Below, piece by piece: positions 11,985 through 21,973 of a stretch of 64,000 bases of DNA. The first letter of the stretch is position 1, and the number at the start of each line of letters is the position of its first letter. Source of the stretch: Plasmodiophora brassicae. Lineage: Eukaryota > Endomyxa: Phytomyxea > Phytomyxea > Plasmodiophorida. A program made the position numbers and the translations under genes. Under the pieces are notes generated by a model that saw nothing but the letters and a program-made list of their open reading frames with translations, had not been told where the DNA came from and made no database searches. The DNA is taken from the NCBI GenBank assembly GCA_036867785.1, contig CP145425.1, positions 677,058 through 741,057 of the forward strand, written 5' to 3'.

Positions 11985-12687
11985 ATGTTGCGCAGGGTGG
12001 CCCTGATGCCGGCGCTCCGGCGGACGCTGGCGACGACGTCGGCGCGGGCGACCTCGCCGACAGACGAGGCGAAGGGGTTTCTGGCCGAGACGCGCGACAT
12101 GATGGAGAAGAACGTGGTGTACTTCCAGGGCGAGCTCGACAAGCTGCACTGCGGCCGGGCCCGGCCCGGCATCCTGGACGACGTGTCGGTGGAGGCGTAC
12201 GGCGCCAGGATGCCGCTGGTGTCGCTGGCGACTGTGACGGCGCGGTCGGCGAACCTGTTGCATGTCAGCGTGCACGACCAGTCGCTGTGCGGCAGCGTGA
12301 AGAAGGCGATTGACAGCGCCGGGCTCGGGTTCAACGCGAACCTCGACGGCACGACGCTGACGGTCCCCATCCCGAAGGCGTCGAAGGAGACCAGGGAGAA
12401 CCTCGTCAAAGTCGCCGCCAGCAAAGCCGAGAAGGCCCGCGTCGACCTACGCCAGTCGCGGAAGGCCGGCCTGGACAAGCTGAAGAAGGTCAGCGACGCG
12501 CTCGGCGACGACGACGCCTACCGCCTGGAGAAAGAGGTACGGTCAGCGTGCACCCGACCGGCGCCTCCCCCCGGTGCTGAACGAACACGGCGTGCCCCAA
12601 CCACAGATCCAGTCCATCACGGACACCCACATGGACACGGTCACGTCCCTGTACGCCAAGAAGGAGAAGGAGTTGCGCAACGAGTGA
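11985..12687 (+). CDS. Ribosome recycling factor, mitochondrial
   Basis: Two exons, 11985-12536 and 12607-12687, with a 70-nt phase-0 intron (GTACGG...CAG): 210 residues. The N-terminal ~25 residues (MLRRVALMPALRRTLATTSA) are rich in Arg/Leu/Ser/Thr and look like a mitochondrial presequence. The mature part has the RRF coiled-coil and head domain, with the hallmark GRARPGILDDVSVEAYG and later LTVPIPKASKETRENLVK and KVAASKAEKARVDLR. Exon 2 supplies the final helix of domain I (IQSITDTHMDTVTSLYAKKE). RRF splits post-termination ribosomes. The frame is open upstream to 11694, but that part lacks family similarity. Confidence 0.94.
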
Positions 12688-12782
12688 TACGCCGGCGTTG
12701 GCCGCCGCGCGTTGCAGATGATGGTCGTCACCACACACACACACACACCGAATTGCTGCTGCTGTACGTATATACGGGGGCG

Positions 12783-13297
12783 TCAGTGCACGAGGTTGGC
12801 CTGGGCGAACTTCTGGACGAGCGGGATGGCGCGGGCGGACAGTGTCGGGAGCGCGTACGTGAAGACGACGAGGAGCACGCGGCCGCCGCCGCCGCCGTCC
12901 GCGCCCCGGACGCGATGCACGCAGACGCCTTCGCCCGAGTTGCTGTCGCCGCGCCTCCCGTAGACCAGGCCGGCGTCCGGGTAGAACCGGTGCGTGTCGA
13001 AGCGGTTCCCGGCGAACGCGATCCCGTTGACCATGGCCTCGTCGCGGTCCTGGAACTAAGGGGGAGAGGGGCGCGAAACCCGAATCAGCAACTGTCCGCT
13101 GCCAACGATGGGGGGCGCGACACGCCGACCAGCGCTAGGATGCTGTCGACCTCGGCGGGCGACGGCTCGACGGTGCCGGCGACGACCTGGGCGCCGTCGA
13201 TGACGGCAATGGACGACAGCTCGGCGCGCAGGTCGGCGGCGGCGTCCAGTGCGCGGCCGACGCGTGTCTCGGCGCCGCACACCACGCCCGGCAACAT
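12783..13297 (-). CDS. Profilin-like protein (divergent)
   Basis: Two exons, 13130-13297 and 12783-13055, with a 74-nt intron (GTCGGC...TAG): 147 residues from the Met chosen here. Profilin features are SSIAVIDGAQVVAGT (the AIIG-DG strand), the helix SPAEVDSILALFQD, GIAFAGNRFDTHRFYPD, AGLVYGRRGD, and a C-terminal helix SARAIPLVQKFAQANL. Profilins bind actin monomers and poly-proline. The loop after VCVHRV carries an inserted Gly-rich RGADGGGGGR. The N-terminal helix with its Trp/Tyr poly-proline site is not visible, so a short upstream exon may be missing; an open stretch with YDDDDDCLASDAQ upstream is a candidate. Its 3' end converges with the RRF gene (95 bases between stop codons). Confidence 0.7.
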
Positions 13298-13525
13298 GAA
13301 GGCGGCGGCGGCGGTGGCGGTGGCACAAAAACAAAGCCCCACGACGAAGAACGGGCGAGGCCGCTCACCGCGCTGCTGGACCTGCGCCCTCTGAGCATCG
13401 CTCGCCAGGCAGTCGTCGTCGTCGTCGTACCCGAGTCGCAGACAGTTGGGTGCCCCTATGGGGGTGCGCGCGTCTGTATTGCCGCACGACGACGGCAGCG
13501 GGTAGCATGATGGGTGCCGGGTCGC

Positions 13526-14200
13526 TCAGCGCAGGAGCCGGTCCATCTTGGCGTTCTGCTCGACGAACTTGCCGTCGACCTGGGTGACGCGGTCGTTCAG
13601 GTGGCCGGCCATGGCGTTCTGCTGGTCGAGCGTGCCGTCCATGTCGTCGGCCAGGCCGCCCAGGCGCTGCAGCGACGCGCCCAGCTCGTTCAGCCCGTCC
13701 TGTTCGTCGGGCGCCCCCGCTTCTCCCGTCGGCGTCCCCGTCTCCGTCTCCTTCGTCGTGGCCATGGCGCCGTCGCGGCGTTGCAGGCGGATCCGCTCCC
13801 TGGGCGTTGTCGCCTCCTGCTGCCGGGCGGCGTCGGCCGCCTGCGCCTTCTTCGGGCTCGGCCGGCAGAACGCGAAGCACCAGCACGACGCCATGCGGTT
13901 CAGGATGCCGTCCGTCCTGTCCAGCGTGGCCTCGGTGTCGTCGAGGTCGTCGGCGATCCCGTTCATCTGCTGCCCCTGCTTGTCCAGCTTCTGCAGCGTC
14001 TCCTGCCCGGTCGTCTCGGCCGCCCGCGTCCGCTCCAGCGACTCCTGGATGATCTTGCGGTTCTCCGCGTCCCGCTGCTCCTTCAGCGCCCGCTCCCGCT
14101 CCTCGTTGGCGGCGCGCTGCGCGTCCAGCACGGCGGTCTGCTCCTGCTGCGCCTGGGCACGTCGCGCCTCCCGCGCCCTCGCTGCTGCACGCGCGTCCAT
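13526..14200 (-). CDS. SNAP-25/SNAP-29-like Qbc SNARE
   Basis: Single exon, 224 residues from MDARAAARAREARR; an in-frame upstream Met at 14254 gives only a low-complexity extension. Two SNARE-type coiled coils are visible: residues ~60-115 (LQKLDKQGQQMNGIADDLDD, heptads with the central Gln) and ~165-222 (LGASLQRLGGLADDMDGTLD, then QQNAMAGHLNDRV). Between them lies CWCFAFC, a cysteine cluster as used for palmitoylation in SNAP-25. There is no TM helix. Such proteins supply two helices to the four-helix fusion bundle at the plasma membrane or endosomes. Confidence 0.87.
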   Translation of the reverse strand: MDARAAARAREARRAQAQQEQTAVLDAQRAANEERERALKEQRDAENRKIIQESLERTRAAETTGQETLQKLDKQGQQMNGIADDLDDTEATLDRTDGILNRMASCWCFAFCRPSPKKAQAADAARQQEATTPRERIRLQRRDGAMATTKETETGTPTGEAGAPDEQDGLNELGASLQRLGGLADDMDGTLDQQNAMAGHLNDRVTQVDGKFVEQNAKMDRLLR

Positions 14201-14791
14201 CCTGCTTCTATCTCCACACGATACTACTTGCTGCAACACCACCACGACCACCACAACGATCTACTACTATTGTGCGGGGCGACGACCCGTTCCCGATGCG
14301 ACTGCCGACTTCCGGTCAGACACCATTCCCTGCATTAATCCGCCTCGCGTGATGTCACCCGACATTGCCCGTGTGCCCGCGACAGGAACGATGCAGTCGA
14401 TGATGGGCATGCCGTGCCATAGATATCTACTCGGGCGCCGTCGCTGGTTTCGGGCCTCGTGCCGCGCCCGTCCTCTCCGCGTCCCGCAGGGGTGTCCTGA
14501 CGACGGTTAACGATCGCCGACTACATAAGCAGATTGCAGGCTCCATCTATGACTACTGACGCTCTGTCGGGGCTAAACCGCTCAGGCCGAACGCCCAGAC
14601 GGGGGCCCTGATAATCAGGCTGGGTGTCCGGTTCGGTCGACACTGCCGAGAACACGACGACCGACGATGGATGCGGATAAGGCAGATATGGACGACGACA
14701 TTCAAACCAAGGCAGTTGTGTGTACTGTGACAGTGGCGGGCGCCTACGCCCGCGCAACGAAAGCGAAGGCGCGGGTAGGAAACGAGTGGGT
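14201..14791. other. Intergenic, no gene seen
   Basis: 591 bases between the SNARE start and the stop of the ankyrin/ABC1 gene (both minus). It serves as SNARE promoter and ABC1-gene 3' flank. Open frames here have no family resemblance. Confidence 0.5.
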
Positions 14792-17700
14792 TCACAAACC
14801 TGCGCCCACACGGATCGCGTTGACGAGGCGCTGCTGGACGACGATGGACTTGGCGGGCACGTAGAACACGTCGAATTGACGTTTCGTTCGACTCGACACG
14901 CGTTTGGCCTTCTCACTAAGCCACGGGCGCTTGCCATCCCCTTTGGTCGTCGGCGTCGTGGTCGTGGCAGTCGCTTCCGCGTCGTCGGCCTCCCGCGGCG
15001 CAGCCAAGTACGTCACCAACTTCTTCCTCTGCGACGCCAGACCTTGGTCGATGGCATCGACGGCGACCACGGTGGCTGCATTCCTCAGGAGCATCTTGGA
15101 GAGCGACCGTTTCGTCAGCGCCGACTGGGACGGTTTCTTGCCCAGGACGACATGCTTGAAGGACTGGTAGGCGATCTCGGCCCCGAACACCCGGCTCCAT
15201 TTGACGAGGAACGGGTGCATGCGGACGGGGAACCGGTCGAGCAAGGATCGATGCGCCCAGGCGGTCGCATCACGAATGACGCTGCCGGGGACGGCCGCCA
15301 GCTTCTTCGGGTCGCGGCTGATAAGCGCGCGGCCGGCGGCCAGCAGGCCGCGACGCGCGTCCCGACTGGAAACCAACCGACCCGTCACCACGTCCGCGAA
15401 CGTGGTCGACTTCAGTGCGACGTCGGGCGTCGCCTGCACGTTGCCTCCGTTCCAGAACGTGTGCAGCGTCGCCGCCTGCTGCAGCGTGAACTTGCCGACC
15501 CAGGCCGATGCATGCTTCCAGACGAACTCGAAGAACGTCGGCATGGTGCAGGGGCACGACGGGGCCGCCTGGGCCAGCCGCTTCTCCAGGACGTCGAACG
15601 TCTGCCACAGCGAGGCGATCCCGCCCATCCCGATGTTGATGAGGCGCGCGGCGGCTCGCCCCTGAGAGTGCAAGAACGCCTGTGGGTTGTCGAACGCCTC
15701 TGGATTCGACCCTGGTACAACGAACATGTGGGAGATGAGCGTGGTGAGGATCTCGAATCGTCCGAACCCAATGGCGAACGCTTGGCGAATCGGCTGCACG
15801 TCGACGGGGCCGTCATCGGGATGGTGCAACGATTGCACAGCGGCGATGACCATGTCGAGATTGCCGGCCAGGCACCCGATGACAATGGCGAGGATCTTGG
15901 AGGTCACAGCGCGGTTGACGCCGTTCTCCATGACGATGTGCTGGCCCCAGTCGAGGACGGTCAGGCCCGACTCCCGGTACTGCCTGTCGCCGGGCACGTA
16001 CTTGTACATGAAGTTCCCGGGATGCAGGTCGCTGTGGACCATCGTCCGCGCTTCGCTGAAGAGCATGTTCTCGAACCAGCCGCGCGCGAACATCTCGAAC
16101 GACCCGACCAGGTCGCAGACGTCGCGGCCGCCCTCCGACGGCGACGGCGTCCATGTCGCCAGCGTGCCGTCACCCGGCGCCAGCGTCATGACGAGGACGT
16201 TCGACGTGTTGAGGAGGACGGTGGGAACCTTGACGCGCGGGGACAGTGGTGCGAACACGGCTGCGGCGACCCGGATCGCCGTCGCTTCGTTGGCGAACGA
16301 CAGGTCGGATGGGACGCGCAGGCAGGTCGGCTGCAGGTAGCCAGCCATGCCAGCGCGGGATCTGTATCCCTGTGTCTTCATCAAACGCAGCCGGCCCGCT
16401 GTCGGATCCGGGTTCCTCGCCTTCTTCATGGCGCCCCAGTAGTTGCGCTGAAAGTGCCGATTCTCTTCCTCGAACATGTCGTCGACGAACCGCCGTTTGA
16501 CTTTGGCGAACGCCGGCTTCCCGTCGTACTCTGTCCGGTGGCCTTCGGCAATGCTGGCGGCGCCGATGGCGTGGTCGCGATCGAAATGGGGCACGATGCG
16601 GTCTTCGTCGGCGTTGAAGTCGGCCCGCAACTGGAAGTCGAGGTCGGCGCGCGGCATGGGACGAATGCCGCTGAAGAAGGTGAAGGCCTTGGCGGCCATG
16701 GCAGGGTCGACGAACGAGCTGGCGACCTCCTGAAACGTCTTCATGAGGACAGGGCCACCGCCCATGGCCACGTTCGACACAGCCGTGTACACGTCGTCCC
16801 GGATGTCGGTTCGCAGCAACGACGCCATCATGCGTACCTTGGTCCTCGGACCCTTGCTGTTCCTGCCGGCCAGAATGTCGAACATGTGCAGCATGCGACG
16901 ACTCGACTCCAAGAATATACCGTACAACGCGTTCCATGTGGAGACGCGCACGTGCTCCTGAGGGACTGCCAGCAATTGACGAAATGCCGTTCGCAACTGC
17001 ACGAACGGGTTGATCTTGGGGTCAGAGCGCGCCCAGAGAACCGCCTCCTGTGACTTGGAGCGCAGTGCCATTTCGTTAATCGACATGTTCTGGATCGTTT
17101 CGTACTCAGATGCACCGAAAAGCCCGCTCTGCTTCATCGTGATGAGGTCCTCCAGGAGGGCGCGCAGGCCCGGGTGGCCGTCGGCGGCATCCACGAACGC
17201 CTGCTCCGATGTCGGCCCCGGGATGTCATCCAGGGCCGAAAGGCAAGAGGTCAGGTCTCGATCGCCATGTTCGTTTTCAAACGTGAAACATTCGATGATG
17301 TCGGCAGCGTGATTGCGGATTCGCATGGCGGCAGAGCGACGATCATCGTTGTTGAAGGGTGTTGTGCCCGGGACGTCTTGCTCGCTGCCACCCATGCGCG
17401 TCAGAAGTGCGACGAGCGTCTCCCGACCAGCAGGGCACCCGACGGCGCATCGACTATGTGGTTGCAATGTTAGTAATCGACCGTCCAGTGACAGGACCTG
17501 ATCAATGGCTCACCTGACCGCATCGATCACTATCGACCGGGGAGTGAACCCGTACTTGACGTTCTCAGCGATTGTCCCGTCGGCACCTTTGTCCAGCAGC
17601 ATGTTGGCAATGTTGACCAGGAACCCAACGCGTCCAGGTCTTGTCGACGGGAACCTGCCACAGAAGACCGGTTATAGCAAAATGTCTAATGACGACACAA

Positions 17701-18848
17701 GCAGCGTCCATAGCCAGCACGTACCTGATCTCATTAACGATGCTGTGCAGCATGGTGGCACCACGCTTATCCCCATGGTTGACCATGTCGGGAGTGACGA
17801 CATCATGAGTCAGGAGCGCACGGATGACAGGCAGGCGCTGGTCGAAGGTCAACACATCGTCCAGGGCCAGGTCGATAACGCTCCAGAGCGTCGTACGGCC
17901 GTCCTCGTCGGTGCTCACCAGGTCGTCGCTCCGAACGTGACGCAGGACCGCGTCAATCATGTGCATCCGATCAGCGATTCCCATTGGATTCAGCCTACCA
18001 GCAGCAGGTCCAAGTTAGGACGTGCACAGAAGGTGACCCGAACTGACTTACGTCATGCTTTGGATGACGTAGAAGACAGCGTTACGACCGTATGTCCAGC
18101 GCAGACCACCGAGTTTCTCACCGGTGGTATCCGCCGGCATGATCCTGATGGGATATCACCGGTTAAATGGGTACTGCCTTGTAGCCGCCCGATCATAAAG
18201 CCTTACCCGCTATCAGGAATGTACGGAACGCCGGCCATCTGCAACGTCGTCTTGTCCATGTCGTTCCTGTCGGTTTCAACGTTCGGAGCTGTTTTCGCGT
18301 CAGACACCCATGAAGCGCAAAGCGACCGTCGTCTAACTACCTGGCTGGAACTCCTCGAGCGCATACAGGCCGGCCATGCCCATGAACAACATGTCGACCG
18401 GATCGAATCCCAGGATCGATACGCCCTTCTTCGCAGCCGTCACGGCGTTCACCTTCGTCATGTGGGACTTCAGGTTCCTCCAGTGCGACGTCGCGGCCTG
18501 CTTGCTGGGCTTGTCGACGACCGCCCGTTCAGGTTCCGGCTTGCGTTTAAGGTACCGGTTGTAGGCCCACAGGCCGGCAACACCGGCCGCCGCGCCGGCT
18601 GCCGTGGCAGGGGTCCACTTGACACGACTCGTCTCTGGCTTTCCCACACTTGCTCCCGCGCAGTTCACATCGGGGCCGTCTTGCGCCGCGCTGTTTCCAG
18701 ACATGCAGACCGCAACGATGACGCCTGCGGCGACGACGACCGCAGCGGACGCAACCATGAGAGCGACCAGCTTCGGGCGCAGGCGCGCCCACTCGATCGA
18801 TGACCTGGCAGCAGATGCCGTTCGCGCTTGGATCCCTGTAATCCGCAT
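14792..18848 (-). CDS. Membrane-anchored ankyrin-repeat protein with ABC1/UbiB (ADCK)-type atypical kinase domain
   Basis: Six exons: 18341-18848, 18207-18288, 18052-18144, 17725-17994, 17514-17654, 14792-17453; every join preserves frame (1251 residues). N-terminal part: a TM helix (LVALMVASAAVVVAAGVIVA, ~residues 26-45), a second hydrophobic stretch (ATAAGAAAGVAGLWAYNRY), then ankyrin-like repeats ~240-365 (DEDGRTTLWSVIDLAL; HGDKRGATMLHSIV; ANMLLDKGADGTIAEN). The long last exon has an ABC1-like core: PAFAKVKRRFVDD (Lys, ~683), VLVMTLAPGDG, HSDLHPGNFMYKY (~838) and VLDWGQ (~868), the last replacing the usual DFG. ABC1/UbiB proteins are atypical ATPases/kinases tied to quinone and lipid metabolism. 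The C-terminal ~350 residues are unassigned. Start taken at MRITGIQART; the frame is open upstream to 19184 without conserved features. Ankyrin plus ABC1 in one protein is unusual. Confidence 0.78.
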
Positions 18849-19526
18849 ATCCGTTGGATCCTTCGTTCCCTCCGTCCCGCGGCCCGTCTCGACGACTTCA
18901 ACGGTGTCTCCCAATGAATGCTGTCTGCGATTGTGACCCGACTGGTCGTAGGCCGACCGCAAACATCCGGAAATAGCGCGACGGTCGGTCGCGCCATTTA
19001 TAGCGCCAGTGACTGGCCGAGGTCCAACCCCGAACGTTCGTTCGCACAGAGAGCGCCGCGCAGGTGGCAGCCGCAGCAGCAGCAGCAGCCACACGTCGAC
19101 AGGATGCACCTGCGACGACGTACAGCGCAAGACGTGATCACTGGCGAACGAATGCGCCCCATGTTCGACAGGCGCACGGATCATTGCAGGTCAAGAGGAG
19201 AGCGGGTAACAGGTCACCGCGGGGCGCGAACAGGTCCCGATCATTGTGGCAACACCTGGCGATATCTGGACCGTTTTGGCGTTGAATGAGGCGGCCCGAC
19301 GAGGGCAACGCACGGCCTGAGATGGATATGCAAGCTCGTTTCTAACCGGAGCTGGGACGTATGCCGGCGTCATCGTTGCAGACTAAAGGCCCGCGCGGAT
19401 GAAGGACCTTCGTGACGGGCAATACACGACGGAGAATTACGTGTTTGATTTAGACGATGCGAGGCAGACTGAAGAAGATACGACACTGAAGGTGCAGGAA
19501 CGAGGGGTTGGACGTCAGGACTCCAT
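18849..19526. other. Intergenic, no gene seen
   Basis: 678 bases between the start of the ankyrin/ABC1 gene and the stop of HSP60 (both minus). It includes a CAG-rich microsatellite (19072-19092). The minus frame of the ABC1 gene stays open into it but looks non-coding. Confidence 0.5.
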
Positions 19527-21445
19527 TCAGAACATCTCGTCGCCCATGCCGCCGCGCATGCCGGCGCCGCGCCCGCCGGCGGGCTCCTCCTTGGCGGGGA
19601 CGTCGGTGATGATGACCTCGCTGGTCGTCATCATGGATGCGACGCTGGCCGCGTCGGCCAGGGCCGTGCGCACGACCTTGACAGGGTCGATGATGCCCGC
19701 CTTGAGCATGTCGACGTATTCGCCCGTGGACGCGTTCATACCCTTCGTGCTCTGCGTGTTGCCGTTCGACTCATTCAGCAGGTTGCCGACGACGACGGCG
19801 CCCTCGAGGCCGGCATTGTTGCAGATGGCCTTGCAGGGCACCTTCAGGGCGGCGGCGATGATCTTGACACCGTGGCTCTGGTCGACGTTCGCCGCCGGCA
19901 GCTTGTCCAGGCCCTGGGCGGCGTACAGGAGAGCGACACCGCCACCCGGGACGATGCCTTCCTCGACGGCGGCGCGGGTCGCGTTCAGCGCATCGTCGAT
20001 ACGGTCCTTGCGCTCGCCGACCTCGACCTCGCTGGCACCGCCGACCTTGACGACGGCGACGCCCGACGCCAGCTTCGCCAGGCGCGACTCGAGCTTCTCG
20101 GTGACGTACTTGGTCGTCGATTCGGCCAGCTCGGTGCGGATCTCCTCGCACCGGGCGGCAATGGCCTGCATCACGAGTCAGACGGAGGGACACGCGTGCG
20201 TGCGCTCGCACAACGAACGTACCTCTTTCGAGCCAGCGCCGTCGAGGATGATCGTGTCGTCCTTGGTGATGGTGACGACCTTCGCGGACCCGAGACGGTC
20301 GACTGTAACCTCCTCGAGCTTCTCGCCCGTCTCCTCGCTGATGACTTCCGTGCCCAGCAGGACGGCGAGGTCCTTCATGGTCGCCTTGCGGTTGTCACCG
20401 AAGCCGGGCGCCTTGACGGCGGCGACCTTGACGTTGCCGCGAAGCTTGTTGAGGATCATGGTGGCCAGGGCCTCGCCGTCGACGTCCTCGGCGATGACGA
20501 GCAGCGGGCGCTGCATCTTGACGGCCGACTCGAACACGGGCAGGATCTTCTGGATCGACGAGATCTTCTTGTCGAACAGGAGGACGAGCGGGTTCTCCAG
20601 GATGCACTTGGGCTGCTTGCTCTCCGTGATGAAGTACGGCGAGATGAAGCCGCGGTCGAATCGCATGCCCTCGACGACGTCCAGCTCGTCGATCATGGTC
20701 TTGCCCTCCTGGACCGTGATGACACCCTCCTTGCCGACGCGCTCCATCGCCGTCGCGATCATCTCGCCAATGTCCTTGTCGCCGTTCGCAGAGATGGTCG
20801 CCACCTATGGACGGGGGCGTTCAATAACGACGAACCGTCGACCGGACAGCGGGAACGCACCTGTGAGATCTCCTCCTTGGTCGCAATCTGCTTGGCGGCC
20901 GCCTTCAGGTTGTCGACGACGTGGGCAACGGCCAGGTTGATACCTCGGCGCAGGTCCATCGGGTTCATGCCGCTGGCGACACCCTTGATGCCCTCGGAGA
21001 GGATGGCCCGGGCCAGAACGGTCGCGGTCGTCGTACCGTCACCGGCGACATCGTTCGTCTTCTGGGCGACCGACTTGACGAGCTGGGCGCCCAGGTTCAG
21101 CTGTTTGTCAGCGAACGTGATCGCCTTGGCGACCGTGACACCGTCCTTGGTGATCTTTGGCGACCGGAACGATTCGTCGATGACGACGTTGCGGCCCTTG
21201 GGTCCCAGCGTGGTCTGGACGGCATCGGCGACCATGTCGACGCCCTTCAGCATTGTCTGCCGGGCCTCATTCTACACGAGAGCCGCACGTCAGCGACATA
21301 GGGGCGGGCGGGGGTGTACACACCGGCCTAGCCGGCCGGATGATCGTGTACGTACGCCGAACTTGAGGTCCTTGCCAGTGGACAGGGCCCTGACGGCCAG
21401 CGCGGCACGCTTGGAGGCGGCGACGTTGGAACGCAGTCGCAGCAT
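19527..21445 (-). CDS. HSP60: Mitochondrial chaperonin HSP60 (group I, GroEL-like)
   Basis: Four exons, 21356-21445, 20861-21271, 20223-20804, 19527-20165, with introns of 84, 56 and 57 nt and phase-0 joins: 573 residues, the normal length for the family. Exon 1 is a mitochondrial presequence ([20 protein letters not shown]) followed by KDLKFG. Conserved blocks include [30 protein letters not shown] (ATP site), [61 protein letters not shown] and the Gly/Met-rich C-terminal tail ending GGMGDEMF. It folds imported proteins in the matrix with HSP10. Confidence 0.98.
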
Positions 21446-21973
21446 GTTGGGTCGGTAGCGGTGTGGCGGCGCTGCCGGAGTCAGTCCGCCAGGACCTGCA
21501 GGCGACCCTCCACGGACTCCGCAGGCACCGGAATGTTCCACCGGGCAGCACGACGACCCCCGCCTCCGAGTGCGCCTGTTTTGCCGCCTGAAGTCATCCC
21601 GTCGCGACGGAATGTTCCGGCCGTCACCACTGGGCGTGGGCCGCGGGGCCAGACGAGTTCGCCGCTCACTGCGCCGACGCAACCGGTCAACGCAGGGGCG
21701 GCTTGCAGGACCAGGCGATAAACCACGGGGGATCATACAGGAACATCTAGACGACTCCGGTTTGCGAAAGGGCGTCGACAGTGTTGGGTGCGGCACACGA
21801 ACACACACACATCTCCACGCGCCCTCAGCTCAATGACGATGAACCGGGGCGTACGTACCGGCAAATACGAACATACGCCTGGCGTTCGCTCAAAGTGCGC
21901 AGCGGACATCGCGCCGCCTGCCCGACCGCGGGGGGTTGCCGTGACGGTCGCGCGCGCCGCCTCTGCAGCTGCC
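21446..21973. promoter_or_regulatory. Divergent promoter region between HSP60 and NPC1
   Basis: 528 bases between two divergent start codons. No gene is seen inside. A small Arg/Pro-rich open frame on each strand is attributable to GC bias. No heat-shock element array was recognised by eye. Boundaries are the two start codons, so the region includes both 5' UTRs. Confidence 0.5.

Noticed and set aside
11728-12750. CA/AC microsatellites at ~11733 and ~12730 as regulatory elements
   Set aside because: They are ordinary simple repeats in intergenic DNA. There is no evidence of function.
18849-19184. Upstream in-frame extension of the ankyrin/ABC1 protein
   Set aside because: It is low-complexity with a translated CAG microsatellite and looks non-coding; the Met at 18848 directly precedes the TM helix region. 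It is kept only as an alternative.
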